Assembly (NCBI GenBank): GCA_030770535.1
Contig: JASVEC010000117.1
Location: 1-48,491 of the forward strand
Origin: Batkoa obscura
Lineage: Eukaryota; Entomophthoromycota; Entomophthoromycetes; Entomophthorales; Batkoaceae
Direction of reading: 5' to 3'
DNA: 48,491 nucleotides
The notes under the pieces: model-generated
Told to the model about the DNA's origin: nothing
Database searches by the model: none
Seen by the model: only the letters and a program-made list of their open reading frames with translations
In this document: positions 1 through 10,651 of the stretch, one piece after another
Position numbering within the stretch: the stretch's first letter is position 1
Layout: each line of letters begins with the position of its first letter
Program-made: the position numbers and the translations under genes

Positions 1-786
1 TTAATTCAACCAGGAAACGAAGCTGACGGAAAAATCTATGCTAGATTCGCAGGTGCTTCCTACTGCTCTAATGATAGCATCGCTAGCTGGAAGTGTACTC
101 ATTGTTTAAAAATCCAGAATTTAATTGAAGATGTTAAAATATTTGAAGATGGAGCTACAGAGACTAAAGGGTATATCGCACTAAATAAGGATCGCAAAGA
201 AATTATTATATCATTCCGTGGTAGCTCCAACACGCAAAATTGGCTATTAAATGCTCAAATTGGAAAAGTATCAGCATCTTTTGGTAGATCTTCTTATAAT
301 GTTCATGGTGGTTTTAAAAGGGCAACAGATGCTTTATTCCCTGTTGTTTCGTCTAACTTAAAATCATTATTATCTTCTTATCCTCAATATAATGTAGTCG
401 TTACTGGACATAGCTTAGGAGCTTCTATAGCTGATTTGATGGCATTAAGGTTTAAGTATGAGTTAAATATAGGTGATAATCAGCTACGACTTTACACTTA
501 TGGCTCTCCAAGGGTTGGAGATCCTACTTTTGCTAGATTCGTTAATCAAAATGGTTTTACTGTTGGAAGATTTGTCAATGCAAATGATGTTGTACCTCAT
601 CTTCCCCCAGAAATCAACAATTATAGCCACCACCAACAAGAACTTTGGGCAAACGGAATGACTACTAAGCTTTGCAGCACTTCTTCTTTAGAAGATACTA
701 GCTGCTCTTATAAAGAATGGTATCGCCCTAGTTCAGATGCTCATCTTAAAATTTGGGACATTGCATTAGGCAATGCCAGTTGTTAA
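1..786 (+). CDS. Secreted class 3 lipase (5' end outside window)
   Basis: This is the C-terminal 261 residues of an alpha/beta-hydrolase of the fungal class 3 triacylglycerol lipase family (Rhizomucor miehei type). The frame is open from base 1 and ends at TAA 784-786, so the signal peptide and roughly the first 55 residues lie upstream of the window. Visible parts are the FRGS strand-loop near residue 73, the nucleophile elbow GHSLG (Ser about residue 138), the acid in NANDVVPHLP, and the His in DAHLKIWD near the end. The six cysteines (YC, CTHC, C..C and the terminal Cys) match the three disulfides of the R. miehei enzyme, as expected for an exported protein. The product should hydrolyse acylglycerols outside the cell. 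It is paralogous to the three lipase copies that follow, and convergent with the next one. No defect is visible in the part seen. Confidence 0.9.
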   Translation, partial: LIQPGNEADGKIYARFAGASYCSNDSIASWKCTHCLKIQNLIEDVKIFEDGATETKGYIALNKDRKEIIISFRGSSNTQNWLLNAQIGKVSASFGRSSYNVHGGFKRATDALFPVVSSNLKSLLSSYPQYNVVVTGHSLGASIADLMALRFKYELNIGDNQLRLYTYGSPRVGDPTFARFVNQNGFTVGRFVNANDVVPHLPPEINNYSHHQQELWANGMTTKLCSTSSLEDTSCSYKEWYRPSSDAHLKIWDIALGNASC

Positions 787-1145
787 TTTATATAAATCTG
801 GGATTTATTTTAATTTTTTTAGGGGGATCACAAGGCTATTTTTGAATAAAATTTAATAAATGTTTAGTATTAAATAAATTTTTTAAACGTTATAGTCTAT
901 TGGTTTCTATTTGTATATCCACTTTAAATCTAGACCTCCTCGTTAATTTTTCTGGTTGTGATATACATTGGTTTCCCGTAATGTGTAACTATGGACAAAT
1001 ATAACCCTTATGTAATGCTCTTTTATTTTTAAATACTTTACCCCATAGTAGAATAAGATTGTTAAATTCAAAATTAGATTTTTAATCATAATTTATAAGA
1101 AATTGAAATAGAAAAATTATACATAGAAATTATTATTTATTAATT
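787..1145. other. Gene-free gap between convergent lipase genes
   Basis: AT-rich 3' intergenic DNA shared by two convergent lipase genes. It should hold both transcript ends; AATAAA-like runs near 845-880 could serve as polyadenylation signals, but nothing stronger can be claimed. Confidence 0.5.
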
Positions 1146-2090
1146 TTAACAAGCTCCATTACCAAGAGAAATATCCCACATTCTACGATGAGCTTGGACA
1201 CTAGGGCGATACCATTCTTGGTAAGAACAGTCTTTATCTTCTAAGTAATCAGCACTACAAAGCTTAGTATCATACCCATTTACCCAAAGTTCGCGTTGAT
1301 GATGATTATAGTCACTGATTTCAGCTGGAAGATGGGGTACAACATCATTTTCATTAACAAATCTACCAATGGTGAAGCCATGTCGGTTGACAAATCTAGC
1401 GAAATCAGGATCTCCAATTCTTGGTCCACCATAAGTATAAAGGTTTAGTTTATTGTTTGGAACATTTAATTCATATTTAACTCTCAAGGCTATCAAAGAA
1501 GCAATAGCAGCACCTAAACTGTGTCCAGTAATCACAACTTTATATTGAGGGTAAGAAGATTGAAGGGATTTCAAGTTAGAGGAAACAACTGGGAATAAGT
1601 TATCAGTCACTTTTTTGAAACCACCATGAACATAGTAGGAATTACCACCAAATCTTATTGGTACTTTTTCAGTTTGAGCATTAATCAACCAATTTCGAAG
1701 ATTAGCACTGCCACGGAAAGAAACAATGATTTCCTTTCTGTTATTATTAACCACAAAGTACCCTTTAGTTTGAGTAGATACATCTTCAAATATTTGGATT
1801 TTTTCTAATTTATCAGTGACTTGAACGCAGTGAGTACACTTCCATGATTTGATGCTCTCATTATCACAATAAGCTGCACCAGCAAATCTAGCATAAGCTT
1901 TTCCATTAGCTACGTTTCCTGGGACAATATAAGATGATTCATAAAACCTAGTAGTACCATTCTTTGGTGGTTCAACATGGTGGGTCATAAGCTCTAAGTT
2001 CTCTTCAAACACCTTGAAGTAGTCTTCTTCTTGGGCGTTTAATTGAGTTAAAAGTAAAGCTGATACTAAGAAGCTAAAGAATGATTTCAT
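1146..2090 (-). CDS. Secreted class 3 lipase
   Basis: An intact, intronless 314-residue lipase of the fungal class 3 family. Residues 1-19 form a signal peptide (hydrophobic core, ending LNA before QEED). The fold then shows the FRGS motif at about 125-128 and the lid-like segment after it. The nucleophile elbow is GHSLG (Ser191), the catalytic Asp lies in NENDVVPHLP (Asp249) and the His in AHRRMWD (His301). Six cysteines (75, 84, 87, 278, 288, 314) line up with the three disulfides known in Rhizomucor lipase, and the length is ordinary for the family. A TATA-like box (rc of 2140-2149) lies about 50 bp upstream of the ATG. The coding sequence is almost identical to that of the next copy at 3871-4809, while both flanks are unrelated. 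That points to recent duplication or gene conversion. The substrate (lipid or other ester) cannot be told from sequence. Confidence 0.93.
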   Translation of the reverse strand: MKSFFSFLVSALLLTQLNAQEEDYFKVFEENLELMTHHVEPPKNGTTRFYESSYIVPGNVANGKAYARFAGAAYCDNESIKSWKCTHCVQVTDKLEKIQIFEDVSTQTKGYFVVNNNRKEIIVSFRGSANLRNWLINAQTEKVPIRFGGNSYYVHGGFKKVTDNLFPVVSSNLKSLQSSYPQYKVVITGHSLGAAIASLIALRVKYELNVPNNKLNLYTYGGPRIGDPDFARFVNRHGFTIGRFVNENDVVPHLPAEISDYNHHQRELWVNGYDTKLCSADYLEDKDCSYQEWYRPSVQAHRRMWDISLGNGAC

Positions 2091-2139
2091 ATTTAAAAAA
2101 ACTTTCCCAAATTTATTTTTTCACATCTTAATACCATGC

Positions 2140-2149
2140 TTATATATAC
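2140..2149 (-). promoter_or_regulatory. TATA box of lipase gene 1146-2090
   Basis: TATATATAAG on the minus strand, about 50 bp upstream of the ATG. It supports the chosen start, and similar boxes precede the other accessory genes. Confidence 0.5.
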
Positions 2150-3664
2150 CTGATGCTCCCATTGTGTATTTTCTATTTATAATTCTATTTAGATTATTCA
2201 ACATCATGCGCCAGTAGGAGCTTGTAATAAATCCTGTTAATACAAGTAATTGTAATAAAATTTATTTATTTACTTATTTCTCTTTATTTAATATTCACCC
2301 TCTATTTTTGAAAGAATAATTTTGTCGCGTTTTATACATAGTAAAATAAAAATTTCGTGAGAATTAAAAAATTAAATAAAAAATGAACTCTACCCTATAA
2401 TTTTAAGCATGTGGATTTATTGATATGAAATGTTCTTTTTTTAATATTCATCTTGCATAAAGACACGTTAATGTTTTTTGGTATCTTTATTAACGATTCA
2501 GGCTTAGAAATCAAAGCCTTATTGTTAATACATTTAAGTAAACTATTGGATTGTCAGGTGCACTATTTAAATGCGGTATTGCTACTATAAACCTACCTAA
2601 TTAAAAATAGAAATAGGATTACTTTTTAAAGCAGTTATTTTTAGCTAAGTACTTTACCTTCTTTTTAATTCCTATATAAAATTTATTTGAGATACAGGGT
2701 GGTTAGTAACTTTGATTTCAGATGTAAAATTACTAAACTAGACCAAGAAAAGATAAATTCAATATAAAGTTAATATAGATATATTCAAGCTGTTTGTATA
2801 ATTTTAATAGTTTAATTCCATTGGATTTATAGAATGTCAAGTTTTTGTCATAAGAACTTTCTGGAATTCATTTTGACCTTTTAAACAATGATTGAAAAGC
2901 TTCTGTTTTGTTGGGCTTTTTCACGAATAAAATCAAAAAGCTAAAAACCAAGCGACTTCAAATATTTAGTTGTTTTATTTTTATTTAAATATTTTGTGCT
3001 TAATCAAATGCTTCATATATAACTTTCATGAATTAACCATATAATTTTAGTAGGGCACTTGTTGACTGTATATAATTGGAACAATTTTAATGAGCTAATT
3101 TAGACATTAAGGTCAATTATCACCAATAATACTGTTATTTTTATTTCGGAGACTAGAAAGGTTTTATGCTGCTTGCAAGTAATTTTTATGATTTTTATGT
3201 AATTCTTGGTATTTCAATTTTTCTTTTCACTTTAATTATAGGTCCTTTATGACCAACTATTCCTTCATTGTTGGCTATTTTTTCGCTTTTTTGAGCTCAA
3301 AATTTGGACAAAAATATTAGCTAAATTAGTACTTAATGAAACTCCATATAGACCACAATATTTAATTTTACACTTTCTTTTTTTACAGATATTATGATGT
3401 TTGTTTATAGGTTAATACTTTGGAGGCTATTTTCATGCGGTCTTTTAATTTTGAAAATAAATTCTAATGAGATCAAATCATAACAATGGTATATAGGTGG
3501 GTATGAGACATATATAATAATTTTACCTATATCATTCTTTGTTTAAGTATTGTTATTTAGAATTCAATAGATTCTAATTATAATGTTTTAATTTTTCCAA
3601 TAGTTTATTAAATAATAGATTGAGATTTCAGATCGAAAGTTAACTTTCTAATCAAATTTAAAAA

Positions 3665-3770
3665 ATGGGGATGTATTTTTGTGTTTAAGAATTTTACCAG
3701 CAATCTTTCCCTTTAGACAGCACTTGAAAGATGGAAAAAGTAACGAAATCAAAAAAAACATACCCAAATA
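3665..3770 (-). mobile_element. MITE, ~105-bp fold-back family
   Basis: A diverged copy in the orientation GGGGATGTATTTTTGTGTTT. The right end (CATACCC) is decayed relative to the consensus ACATCCCCATAT. Confidence 0.7.
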
Positions 3771-3870
3771 TTGAAATCTTACTTCTTACTTTATCATTTG
3801 AATAAAATAGTAGAATTTTTTACCATTTAATAATAATAAAATCAAAAAAAGATAATTTTAAGAAGTTCCA

Positions 3871-4809
3871 TTACCAAAAGAAATATACCATATCCCACAT
3901 TCTACGATGAGCTTGGACACTAGGGCGATACCATTCTTGGTAAGAACAGTCTTCATCTTCTAAGTAATCAGCACTACAAAGCTTAGTATCATACCCATTT
4001 ACCCAAAGTTCGCGTTGATGATGATTATAGTCACTGATTTCAGCTGGAAGATGGGGTACAACATCATTTTCATTAACAAATCTACCAATGGTGAAGCCAT
4101 GTCGGTTGACAAATCTAGCGAAATCAGGATCTCCAATTCTTGGTCCACCATAAGTATAAAGGTTTAGTTTATTGTTTGGAACATTTAACTCATATTTAAC
4201 TCTCAAGGCTATCAAAGAAGCAATAGCAGCACCTAAACTGTGTCCAGTAATCACAACTTTATATTGAGAGTAAGAAGATTGAAGAGATTTCAAGTTAGAG
4301 GAAACAACTGGGAATAGGTTATCAGTCACTTTTTTGAAACCACCATGAACATAGTAGGAATTACCACCAAATCTTATTGGTACTTTTCCAGTTTGAGCAT
4401 TAATCAACCAATTTTGAAGATTAGCACTGCCACGGAAAGAAACAATGATTTCCTTTCTGTTATTATTAACCACAAAGTACCCTTTAGTTTGAGTTGCTTC
4501 ATCCTCAAATATCCCAATTTTACCTAATCTACCATTGATATAATTGCAGTGAGTACACTGTCAAGTAGTGATGCTCTCATTATCACAATAAGCTGCACCA
4601 GCAAATCTAGCATAAGCTTTTCCATTAGCTACGTTTCCTGGGACAATATAAGATGATTCATAAAACCTAGTAGTACCATTCTTTGGTGGTTCAACATGGT
4701 GGGTCATAAGCTCTAAGTTCTCTTCAAACACCTTGAAGTAGTCTTCTTCTTGGGCGTTTAATTGAGTTAAAAGTAAAGCTGATACTAAGAAGCTAAAGAA
4801 TGGTTTCAT
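3871..4809 (-). pseudogene. Broken class 3 lipase, mosaic copy of neighbour
   Basis: A near-identical copy of the 1146-2090 lipase from its ATG (4809) almost to its stop; I count only about eight substitutions in about 840 aligned bases. Two defects break it. An in-frame TGA replaces the Trp codon of the SWKCTHC motif (4558-4560). A 7-bp insertion near 3888-3894 shifts the last few codons, so the final Cys is lost. Translation from the ATG would give an 82-residue fragment with signal peptide and no catalytic residues. A block of about 75 bp (about 4490-4566) carrying the stop is highly diverged from the neighbour, while both sides of it match. That pattern suggests an older paralogue partly overwritten by gene conversion. 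Ser, Asp and His codons are still present downstream of the stop. A TATA-like box remains at 4848-4862. Confidence 0.85.
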
Positions 4810-5809
4810 GATAAAAAAACTCGAGTTTGTTTTTTCTATTCCAATTTCGTATATTTATATACCTTCAGGTCTTTTTCTATCCATCCTCACTTTTAATTGT
4901 TTATTAATTAGTTGAATCTATCCAGCAATGCGATTTTAATATAAACTTAATTTAAGTTAAGTTGGATATAAGAATGTTTACTTTTTTATAATTTTTTCCT
5001 TTATCTAACGCTGTTTCTATATTTTAAAGCAATAATTCCTATCACGTTTTATACATAATTAAGTTTTAATATTGTGAGAAAAATAATCAAAATCTAATTC
5101 ACCCTATAATTTCACACATGTGAGTCCATTGCTATAAAATGTTCTGGATTTAATATTCCTAGTTTCAATTGGAAGCACATTAATCATTTTTAAACGATCC
5201 ATTTGTCAGTTTAAGTATACAAATAAATATACGTCGATTGTCAATTTATTAAATTCATCAATAAAAAGTACTATAGTATTTTGAAGTGAGCTAATTGGAA
5301 ATTGCACTAAGGCTAAGTAGTATAATAATATTTTGATTAGTAGAGCTAGCATCTACTTTAAATAGTATGCTAAAGTTTATTTGGACATAGTTAATTTATG
5401 CACCATTTATCAATTTTATACTACAAATTAAATTTTGTGCCATTTCAGTTTTACATCATTTATTTACTTTTTATATTATCTATTTTTTATTTGAAAAGCT
5501 ACACACTTTCAGCTTCTCATTATTTCAAATCAATATGGAGATGTTTTTTTTACTTCATTACTTTTTCTATCTTTTAAGCGCTGTTTAAGTGGAAAAATTA
5601 TTAGTAAAACTCTTAAATATAAAAATATATCCTCATATAACAATCTTAATAAATGTTAAAGGCTTAATTATATTAATTTTCCTTTAAGATTCCAAAAGGG
5701 CAATGCATCAAATGATTAATTCTAGAAAGTAAAAATATGATGATTTTCAAAACTTTAGTATATTAACAAAAAGATATACATATTTAAAAAAAATTATTTA
5801 TTAAAAATT
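4810..5809. other. Intergenic, no gene seen; one MITE
   Basis: AT-rich spacer between the broken lipase and the next lipase. Its right part holds a MITE at 5533-5638; the rest shows no recognisable feature apart from the TATA-like box at 4848-4862. Confidence 0.6.
5533..5638 (+). mobile_element. MITE, ~105-bp fold-back family
   Basis: A complete copy with ends ATATGGAGATGT and ATATCCTCATAT. It carries the internal TTTTAAGCGCTGTTTAAG centre of the family. Confidence 0.8.
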
Positions 5810-6760
5810 TTAACAAGAGTCATTTCCAAGCTTTATATCCCAGATTATACGATGTGCTGCTGAGCTAGTGTGATACCATTCTTTATAAGAGCAATTGTGA
5901 TCTTCTAGCTCATTAGCGCTACAAATTTGAGTTGACATACCATTAACCCAAAGCTCACGGTGGTGATGATTATAGCCCTTGGTTTCAGCAGGGAGGTGAG
6001 GAACAACATCATTCTCATTGACAAAACGACCTGAAACAAACCTATGCTTATTTAAAAGTCTAGCGAACTCGGGGTCACCAACCCTTGGAGCACCATAAGT
6101 ATAAAGTTTAATTCTATTATCGTTTAAACCAATTTCATACTTTAACTTTAAACTAGCTAAGGTGGCAATAGCACCACCTAAACTATGACCAGTAACTAAT
6201 AATTTGTATCTTGGATAAGTTCTTAAAAGTACATCTATCTTTTGGGAAATTTGAGGCAATATATTGTCAATGATCTCCTTAAACCCAGTATGAACATAAT
6301 AATTTTTCCCATTGATTTCAATTTGAGTCAGTTTAGTTTTACTATTTAGTAGCCAATTTTCAGCATTCGAACTACCACGGAAAGCAACAATCACTTCCTC
6401 TCTGTCTTTATTGACTGCTAAATAGCCCTTGGTTTCTGTTTTCTCGTTTTCAAACACTTCTATCGATTCAATGCGATCACTAACTTTATTGCAATGGGTA
6501 CATTCCCAGTTAACGAGCTTATCATTCTCACAGTAAGTGGCACCAGCAAGTCGAGCATAACCTTTACCTTCTTTTTCATTTCCAGGAATAATGTTGGAAA
6601 CCTCTTTGGCCCCAGGCATAAATCCTAATGGCTCAGCGACTTTATTATCTAAACTTTGTAAATTTTTGGAAAAGTTTTCAAAATAATTGGCTTCAGTAGA
6701 AGATAATACTACTTGAGAAGAGGCTACTAAGGTAGCTAATAGGTTTATGAAGTTAGCCAT
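5810..6760 (-). CDS. Secreted class 3 lipase
   Basis: An intact, intronless 316-residue class 3 lipase, clearly diverged from the other copies in the cluster. An N-terminal signal peptide (hydrophobic stretch in residues about 4-19, cut after VLSS) sends it out of the cell. Catalytic residues are Ser193 in GHSLGG, Asp251 in NENDVVPHLP and His303 in AAHRIIWD; FRGSS at about 128-132 contributes to the oxyanion region. Cysteines 77, 87, 90, 280, 290 and 316 repeat the three-disulfide pattern of Rhizomucor lipase. A TATAAAAA box (rc of 6807-6814) lies about 50 bp before the ATG. It is the last member of the local lipase array, on the same strand as the two before it. Function as an extracellular acylglycerol hydrolase follows from the family; substrate preference is unknown. 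Confidence 0.93.
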   Translation of the reverse strand: MANFINLLATLVASSQVVLSSTEANYFENFSKNLQSLDNKVAEPLGFMPGAKEVSNIIPGNEKEGKGYARLAGATYCENDKLVNWECTHCNKVSDRIESIEVFENEKTETKGYLAVNKDREEVIVAFRGSSNAENWLLNSKTKLTQIEINGKNYYVHTGFKEIIDNILPQISQKIDVLLRTYPRYKLLVTGHSLGGAIATLASLKLKYEIGLNDNRIKLYTYGAPRVGDPEFARLLNKHRFVSGRFVNENDVVPHLPAETKGYNHHHRELWVNGMSTQICSANELEDHNCSYKEWYHTSSAAHRIIWDIKLGNDSC

Positions 6761-8709
6761 TATTGAATGGATAGTTGTTGGTTTTTTTTGAAGTATTATA
6801 AGTTGCTTTTTATACTTCTATTTATCTAGCTTTTTATTAGTTACACAATTATATTTGTTCTATTGATATCAACCTAACTTTACTTCCAGTACCCTGTTAT
6901 AATTCCCAGTTACACAGTTATAAACCATTCATTATAATGAATAAACTTTTTTAAAATTACTACTGCTTAATTGCCTTTTTGATCATTTAAGGTTTTGACT
7001 TTGTATGAACGTGTCCCAAGTCATTATTTACTATTTTTTACCGGTTTTATCTCTGTCAAATTAACTTGTGACTATGTAGTTTTGAATACTATTCTTAAAC
7101 TCTGAGGCACTATATGATAAAATTACTGTATTATAGTGTTTCTTTCCACTTCATTTTTCGAATATTTTAAACAAATGGAATATAATCTTAATTAAAAGCC
7201 TTGATTTTGACTTTGAGCCTCATTAAAGTCTAGTTTTACCAAAAGAAATAATTTAAAAGTTATGCTAAATGCTAAAGAAAACGCTATTAGAGTTTAGTTC
7301 TAGCTTTATTCTCCATAATTTATTCTCACTAAATCTAACTTGAAAACTATTCCAACTTTATTTACATACAAATTCCTATTAGCCTATCATTACTTTCTAT
7401 TTTCCCACATTACTAAAGTCAATAAAACCTCAATTTTGTTACTTTAATTTACCTTGTTTCATTATTCAATTTATTAACCATTGTTTTATGTGCTTATTTA
7501 AAAATGGAGATGTAAAGAAAAATTACTGGTATGTTGAATGTAACACAAGGAAGTGGATAGTTTTAGAAACAAACAACAATGGGACGCGAAAAGTATTTTC
7601 CAGAAATATCTCAGTAAAGTCCCATACAAATTTTGAGATTTATTCCAATTTTTTGTAAATAAATAGAATTGTGTTGATAGACTTGAATATAGCTAAAGAG
7701 AATCTAGTAACTATTCGTATACTTCTTTAGTGAAGTCATCGGTAACTCTGAGTCTTATGCTGACTGTTTAGTATCATTGCACCTGAAATATATCGCAAAA
7801 AGTTACAACAACGCAAGAAATAAAATAGAACAAATTTCTATACTATTATTAAATACTAAAATTAGTGTTAAATCAGGATTTGGTTGGATTCAGGGCTAGC
7901 AAACATAGTATTAACGTAAAAATACTGATTATGCTTTCATTGCGGTTTGAAATAGCTTCATCTTGCTAACTTTTTTCTTGGCATAGTCGTGACGTAAAAA
8001 AATATTGTAATTAGTAACTCAGATTAAACCTCAATTTGTATTTTATTTAATATTACTTATATTTTTCCTCCCCTATGGTTATCTAAATTTTATTTATATT
8101 AAGTACAACCCATCCATAAAGACTACATTACTCCACCGCCCACCTTTCTAATTATCTTCCGACCTATTATTTTTTACTTATAGTCAATAGAGAGCCCGTA
8201 TAGTTTAGAAATTGTGGTGGTATAACTTGACATTTAAGCTTGGAATACATAAAACAGCTACATGAAGGACAATCAGCAGTACTCTTTTCAAGTTCACCGT
8301 CTACCGTCCGTTAAGGTTTGATTGTCATAAATTCCATTTATATAATAAGTCAAATACTGGGGTTTTTGAAAAAATTCTTAATCGGCGATCAATTTTTTAT
8401 TAGTGCAAGCACACCTAACGTTGACCTTTTATTGATTTTTTTTATAAAAAACTCAAGAGCTTTTTGTTTAAGATATATATACCTATACGTTAGAATAAAC
8501 TCTACAACATACCTTTTTGCAAATATAAACAAAGAGAGAAATTTTTGATTAAAATAAAGTTAGGTACTAAAAAATTAGTTACTCAAACTAGTCATTTATA
8601 TTATTTAGATATTACGGAAATAATAATAATTGTATTTCCCGTTAAAAAACTGCCCACAAAAAGGGCAAAAAAAAAATGCAGATGATAACATCAAACAACT
8701 TCAAAAACC
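6761..8709. other. Intergenic, no gene seen
   Basis: Nearly 2 kb of AT-rich DNA between the lipase array and the LPxY gene array. A 76-codon open frame at 8318-8548 has no family resemblance and looks like chance. No repeat of the local MITE family was found here. Confidence 0.5.
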
Positions 8710-9306
8710 TCAAGAATAAATAAAAGAAACTAGCTGTACAAAACAAGTCAAAATAATATGAAATTCATACAGCTGCAAATTTGAGCTAAACTTCATATAC
8801 GCAATTGTGTTATTAACACAGCTCAATCGAAATGAGGCAATCATCGAGCTTTCACTCGATTCCATATAAACTCGATACTCCAATAATTCGCTATTCCTAA
8901 CCTTTCTCTTCTTGATCACATAAACGTCTTGAAAACTGCCCTTGAACCCCAATCTATTGATCAAAAGCTGAAAGCAGGTACTGCAGCATGCGTTAACCTG
9001 GGCTAGTGGGAACTCCCAGCTTGGTAATCCGATTTGAAAGTTTTGTGCCTGATTTGAGAACCGCTTGGTTTCTAATAAAATTTGTTTATTGTATTCGATC
9101 AACTGTAAACCTCTTTGATATTTTTCAACTTTATACCATGTTACTTTACCACTACCCTCCTGAATCTTCCACCGGGTTTTGTGAAGAGGCGTTAAAGAGT
9201 ACTCGTTGCGGATAGTAAATACCTTGTTTCGATTGGTGTAACGAGGCAGCAAAGTTCCCTGTTCTAACGCTTCGTATTCTGGTAAGACGTCATGTTCTAT
9301 TAACAT
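8710..9306 (-). CDS. LPxY-family small protein 1 (unknown function)
   Basis: An intronless 198-residue protein of a family I do not recognise by name; it has six relatives downstream. Residues 8-11 (LPEY) and 20-23 (LPRY) are two LPxY motifs. The rest is predicted beta-rich: FTIRNEYSL, a Trp-containing strand (TRWKIQEGSG), a YKVEK strand, RGLQLIEY, then a YVIKKRKV strand, a MIASFRLS strand and a hydrophobic C-terminal segment ending FIYS. No signal peptide or clear transmembrane helix is seen, so it is probably cytosolic. LPxY is a variant PY motif bound by WW domains such as those of Nedd4/Rsp5 ubiquitin ligases (family knowledge); that this protein binds one is inference. The beta strands followed by a C-terminal hydrophobic helix recall the Tubby/scramblase/LURP-one fold, also unproven. 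A TATAAAAA box (9349-9356) supports the start. Confidence 0.8.
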   Translation of the reverse strand: MLIEHDVLPEYEALEQGTLLPRYTNRNKVFTIRNEYSLTPLHKTRWKIQEGSGKVTWYKVEKYQRGLQLIEYNKQILLETKRFSNQAQNFQIGLPSWEFPLAQVNACCSTCFQLLINRLGFKGSFQDVYVIKKRKVRNSELLEYRVYMESSESSMIASFRLSCVNNTIAYMKFSSNLQLYEFHIILTCFVQLVSFIYS

Positions 9307-10651
9307 GTTTGGTTTGATTTTTTGAGGATAGTCCTTGAAAATTGTGTGTTTTTATACTGTTGGGTTTCAATCATCTGGAGGCATTTATTTTATTTAACCG
9401 AAGGGTATTTAAATAGATTAATAATTAGAAATTGTTTGATTATTAATAAAACAGAAAGCTTATCAGAGCTTTATTTCATTAAATTGATTTTGCTATTTTA
9501 TTTTATTATTTCATTTAGGATAAATTTCATTTATCCTTTTATATTTATCGCTTATTATTAGACTTCAATAAAAAGGAATCCAATTTTTTATTTTCAAATA
9601 GTTTCTTGAAGTGTAAATTATAACAAGATTACCCACAAAATATGATAAAACTAAAGTTATTATAATTAAATTAATCAAAAAGTTTATGACATTATCTTTA
9701 CCTACTGTCCTTTCATTTTCACATTTAGAAATTGTTTTTTTATATTAATAGTTATTTTCTAAATTTACCCGTTGTATGAATAATAGTATATTTTATCTAA
9801 TAATAATGATCAAAACAATAATCTAAATTAATGGACATTTAAACAAAGGTCCTACAGCTTTCGAAGTTTTTCAAAATACACACTCTACTTTAAAATATAT
9901 AAAACAAAATTTTACGGATTTGAGAAACAAATCAGCCTAAAGTTACAGGCAGATCTTCGATTCTAAATTTTTCAAAACTTCAGTACTTAGGTTATTAAAG
10001 GGCTTTCTTCATGTTATCATCAGGTCCTTTTACAGAGTTATAAAATTTTAATATATATTCCTATCATAATTTTTCTTGCAGTTGTTCTGCTCTAGACTCT
10101 TTTTTAAACTCTTTTTATGAATAGTTCCATTCTGTACCCCACTCCTTTATTTATGTAAAACATTTTTTTACTCATTGAAGAAACAAGCTTAACCTTTGTT
10201 TTAATATCATCTACATTTATATTTATATCTATCCTAACCATAAACTTCTTAAGTACAGTATAATATGGACAGCTATTATATTTATATATTTGATAAAGAT
10301 TTGTTATCAACTATGATACCTTCGAGCCTTCTGTGGCTTTCTTACATCACTTTTATCTAATCAACCTTTTGAATTAATACTTTATCTGACAAATTGAATA
10401 ACTTTTAGGTTTCGTAGCAAAACGTAATCATTTTATGTTGAAATTTTAGTAATTTAAAATTTTATTTTAATCGCTATAAAATAGAAAAATAATAAAACTT
10501 TATAGAAATTACAATAGTCAAAAAACATTTAAAACTTCAAAAAATTATTTATTGATTGATATTTGAAATAAATTCAATAACCTGATTATCGATATACATT
10601 GTAATAAATTAACTTTAACCCAACTAATTACTAATACATCCCCTTTTATAT
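9307..10651. other. Intergenic, no gene seen
   Basis: A spacer between two LPxY-family genes. It holds the TATA box of the 8710-9306 gene (9349-9356). Short open frames at 9322-9561 and 10104-10310 are low-complexity and match nothing known to me. Confidence 0.5.

Larger units (their letters stand above)
2091..3870. other. Intergenic, no gene seen; one MITE
   Basis: AT-rich spacer between two lipase genes on the same strand. It contains the promoter of the 1146-2090 gene at its left edge and one fold-back MITE at 3665-3770. I found no conserved coding or RNA signal in the rest. Confidence 0.6.

Noticed and set aside
1626-1808. Plus-strand open frame inside the lipase at 1146-2090 (and its twin at 4345-4527)
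   Set aside because: Antisense shadow of the lipase gene; conserved in both copies only because the copies are near identical.
8318-8548. 76-codon plus-strand open frame
   Set aside because: Ile/Phe/Leu-rich AT-driven frame without homologue, promoter or neighbour support.
10104-10310. 68-codon minus-strand open frame between LPxY genes
   Set aside because: Checked for a family relic: no LPxY motif and no match to the domain strands.
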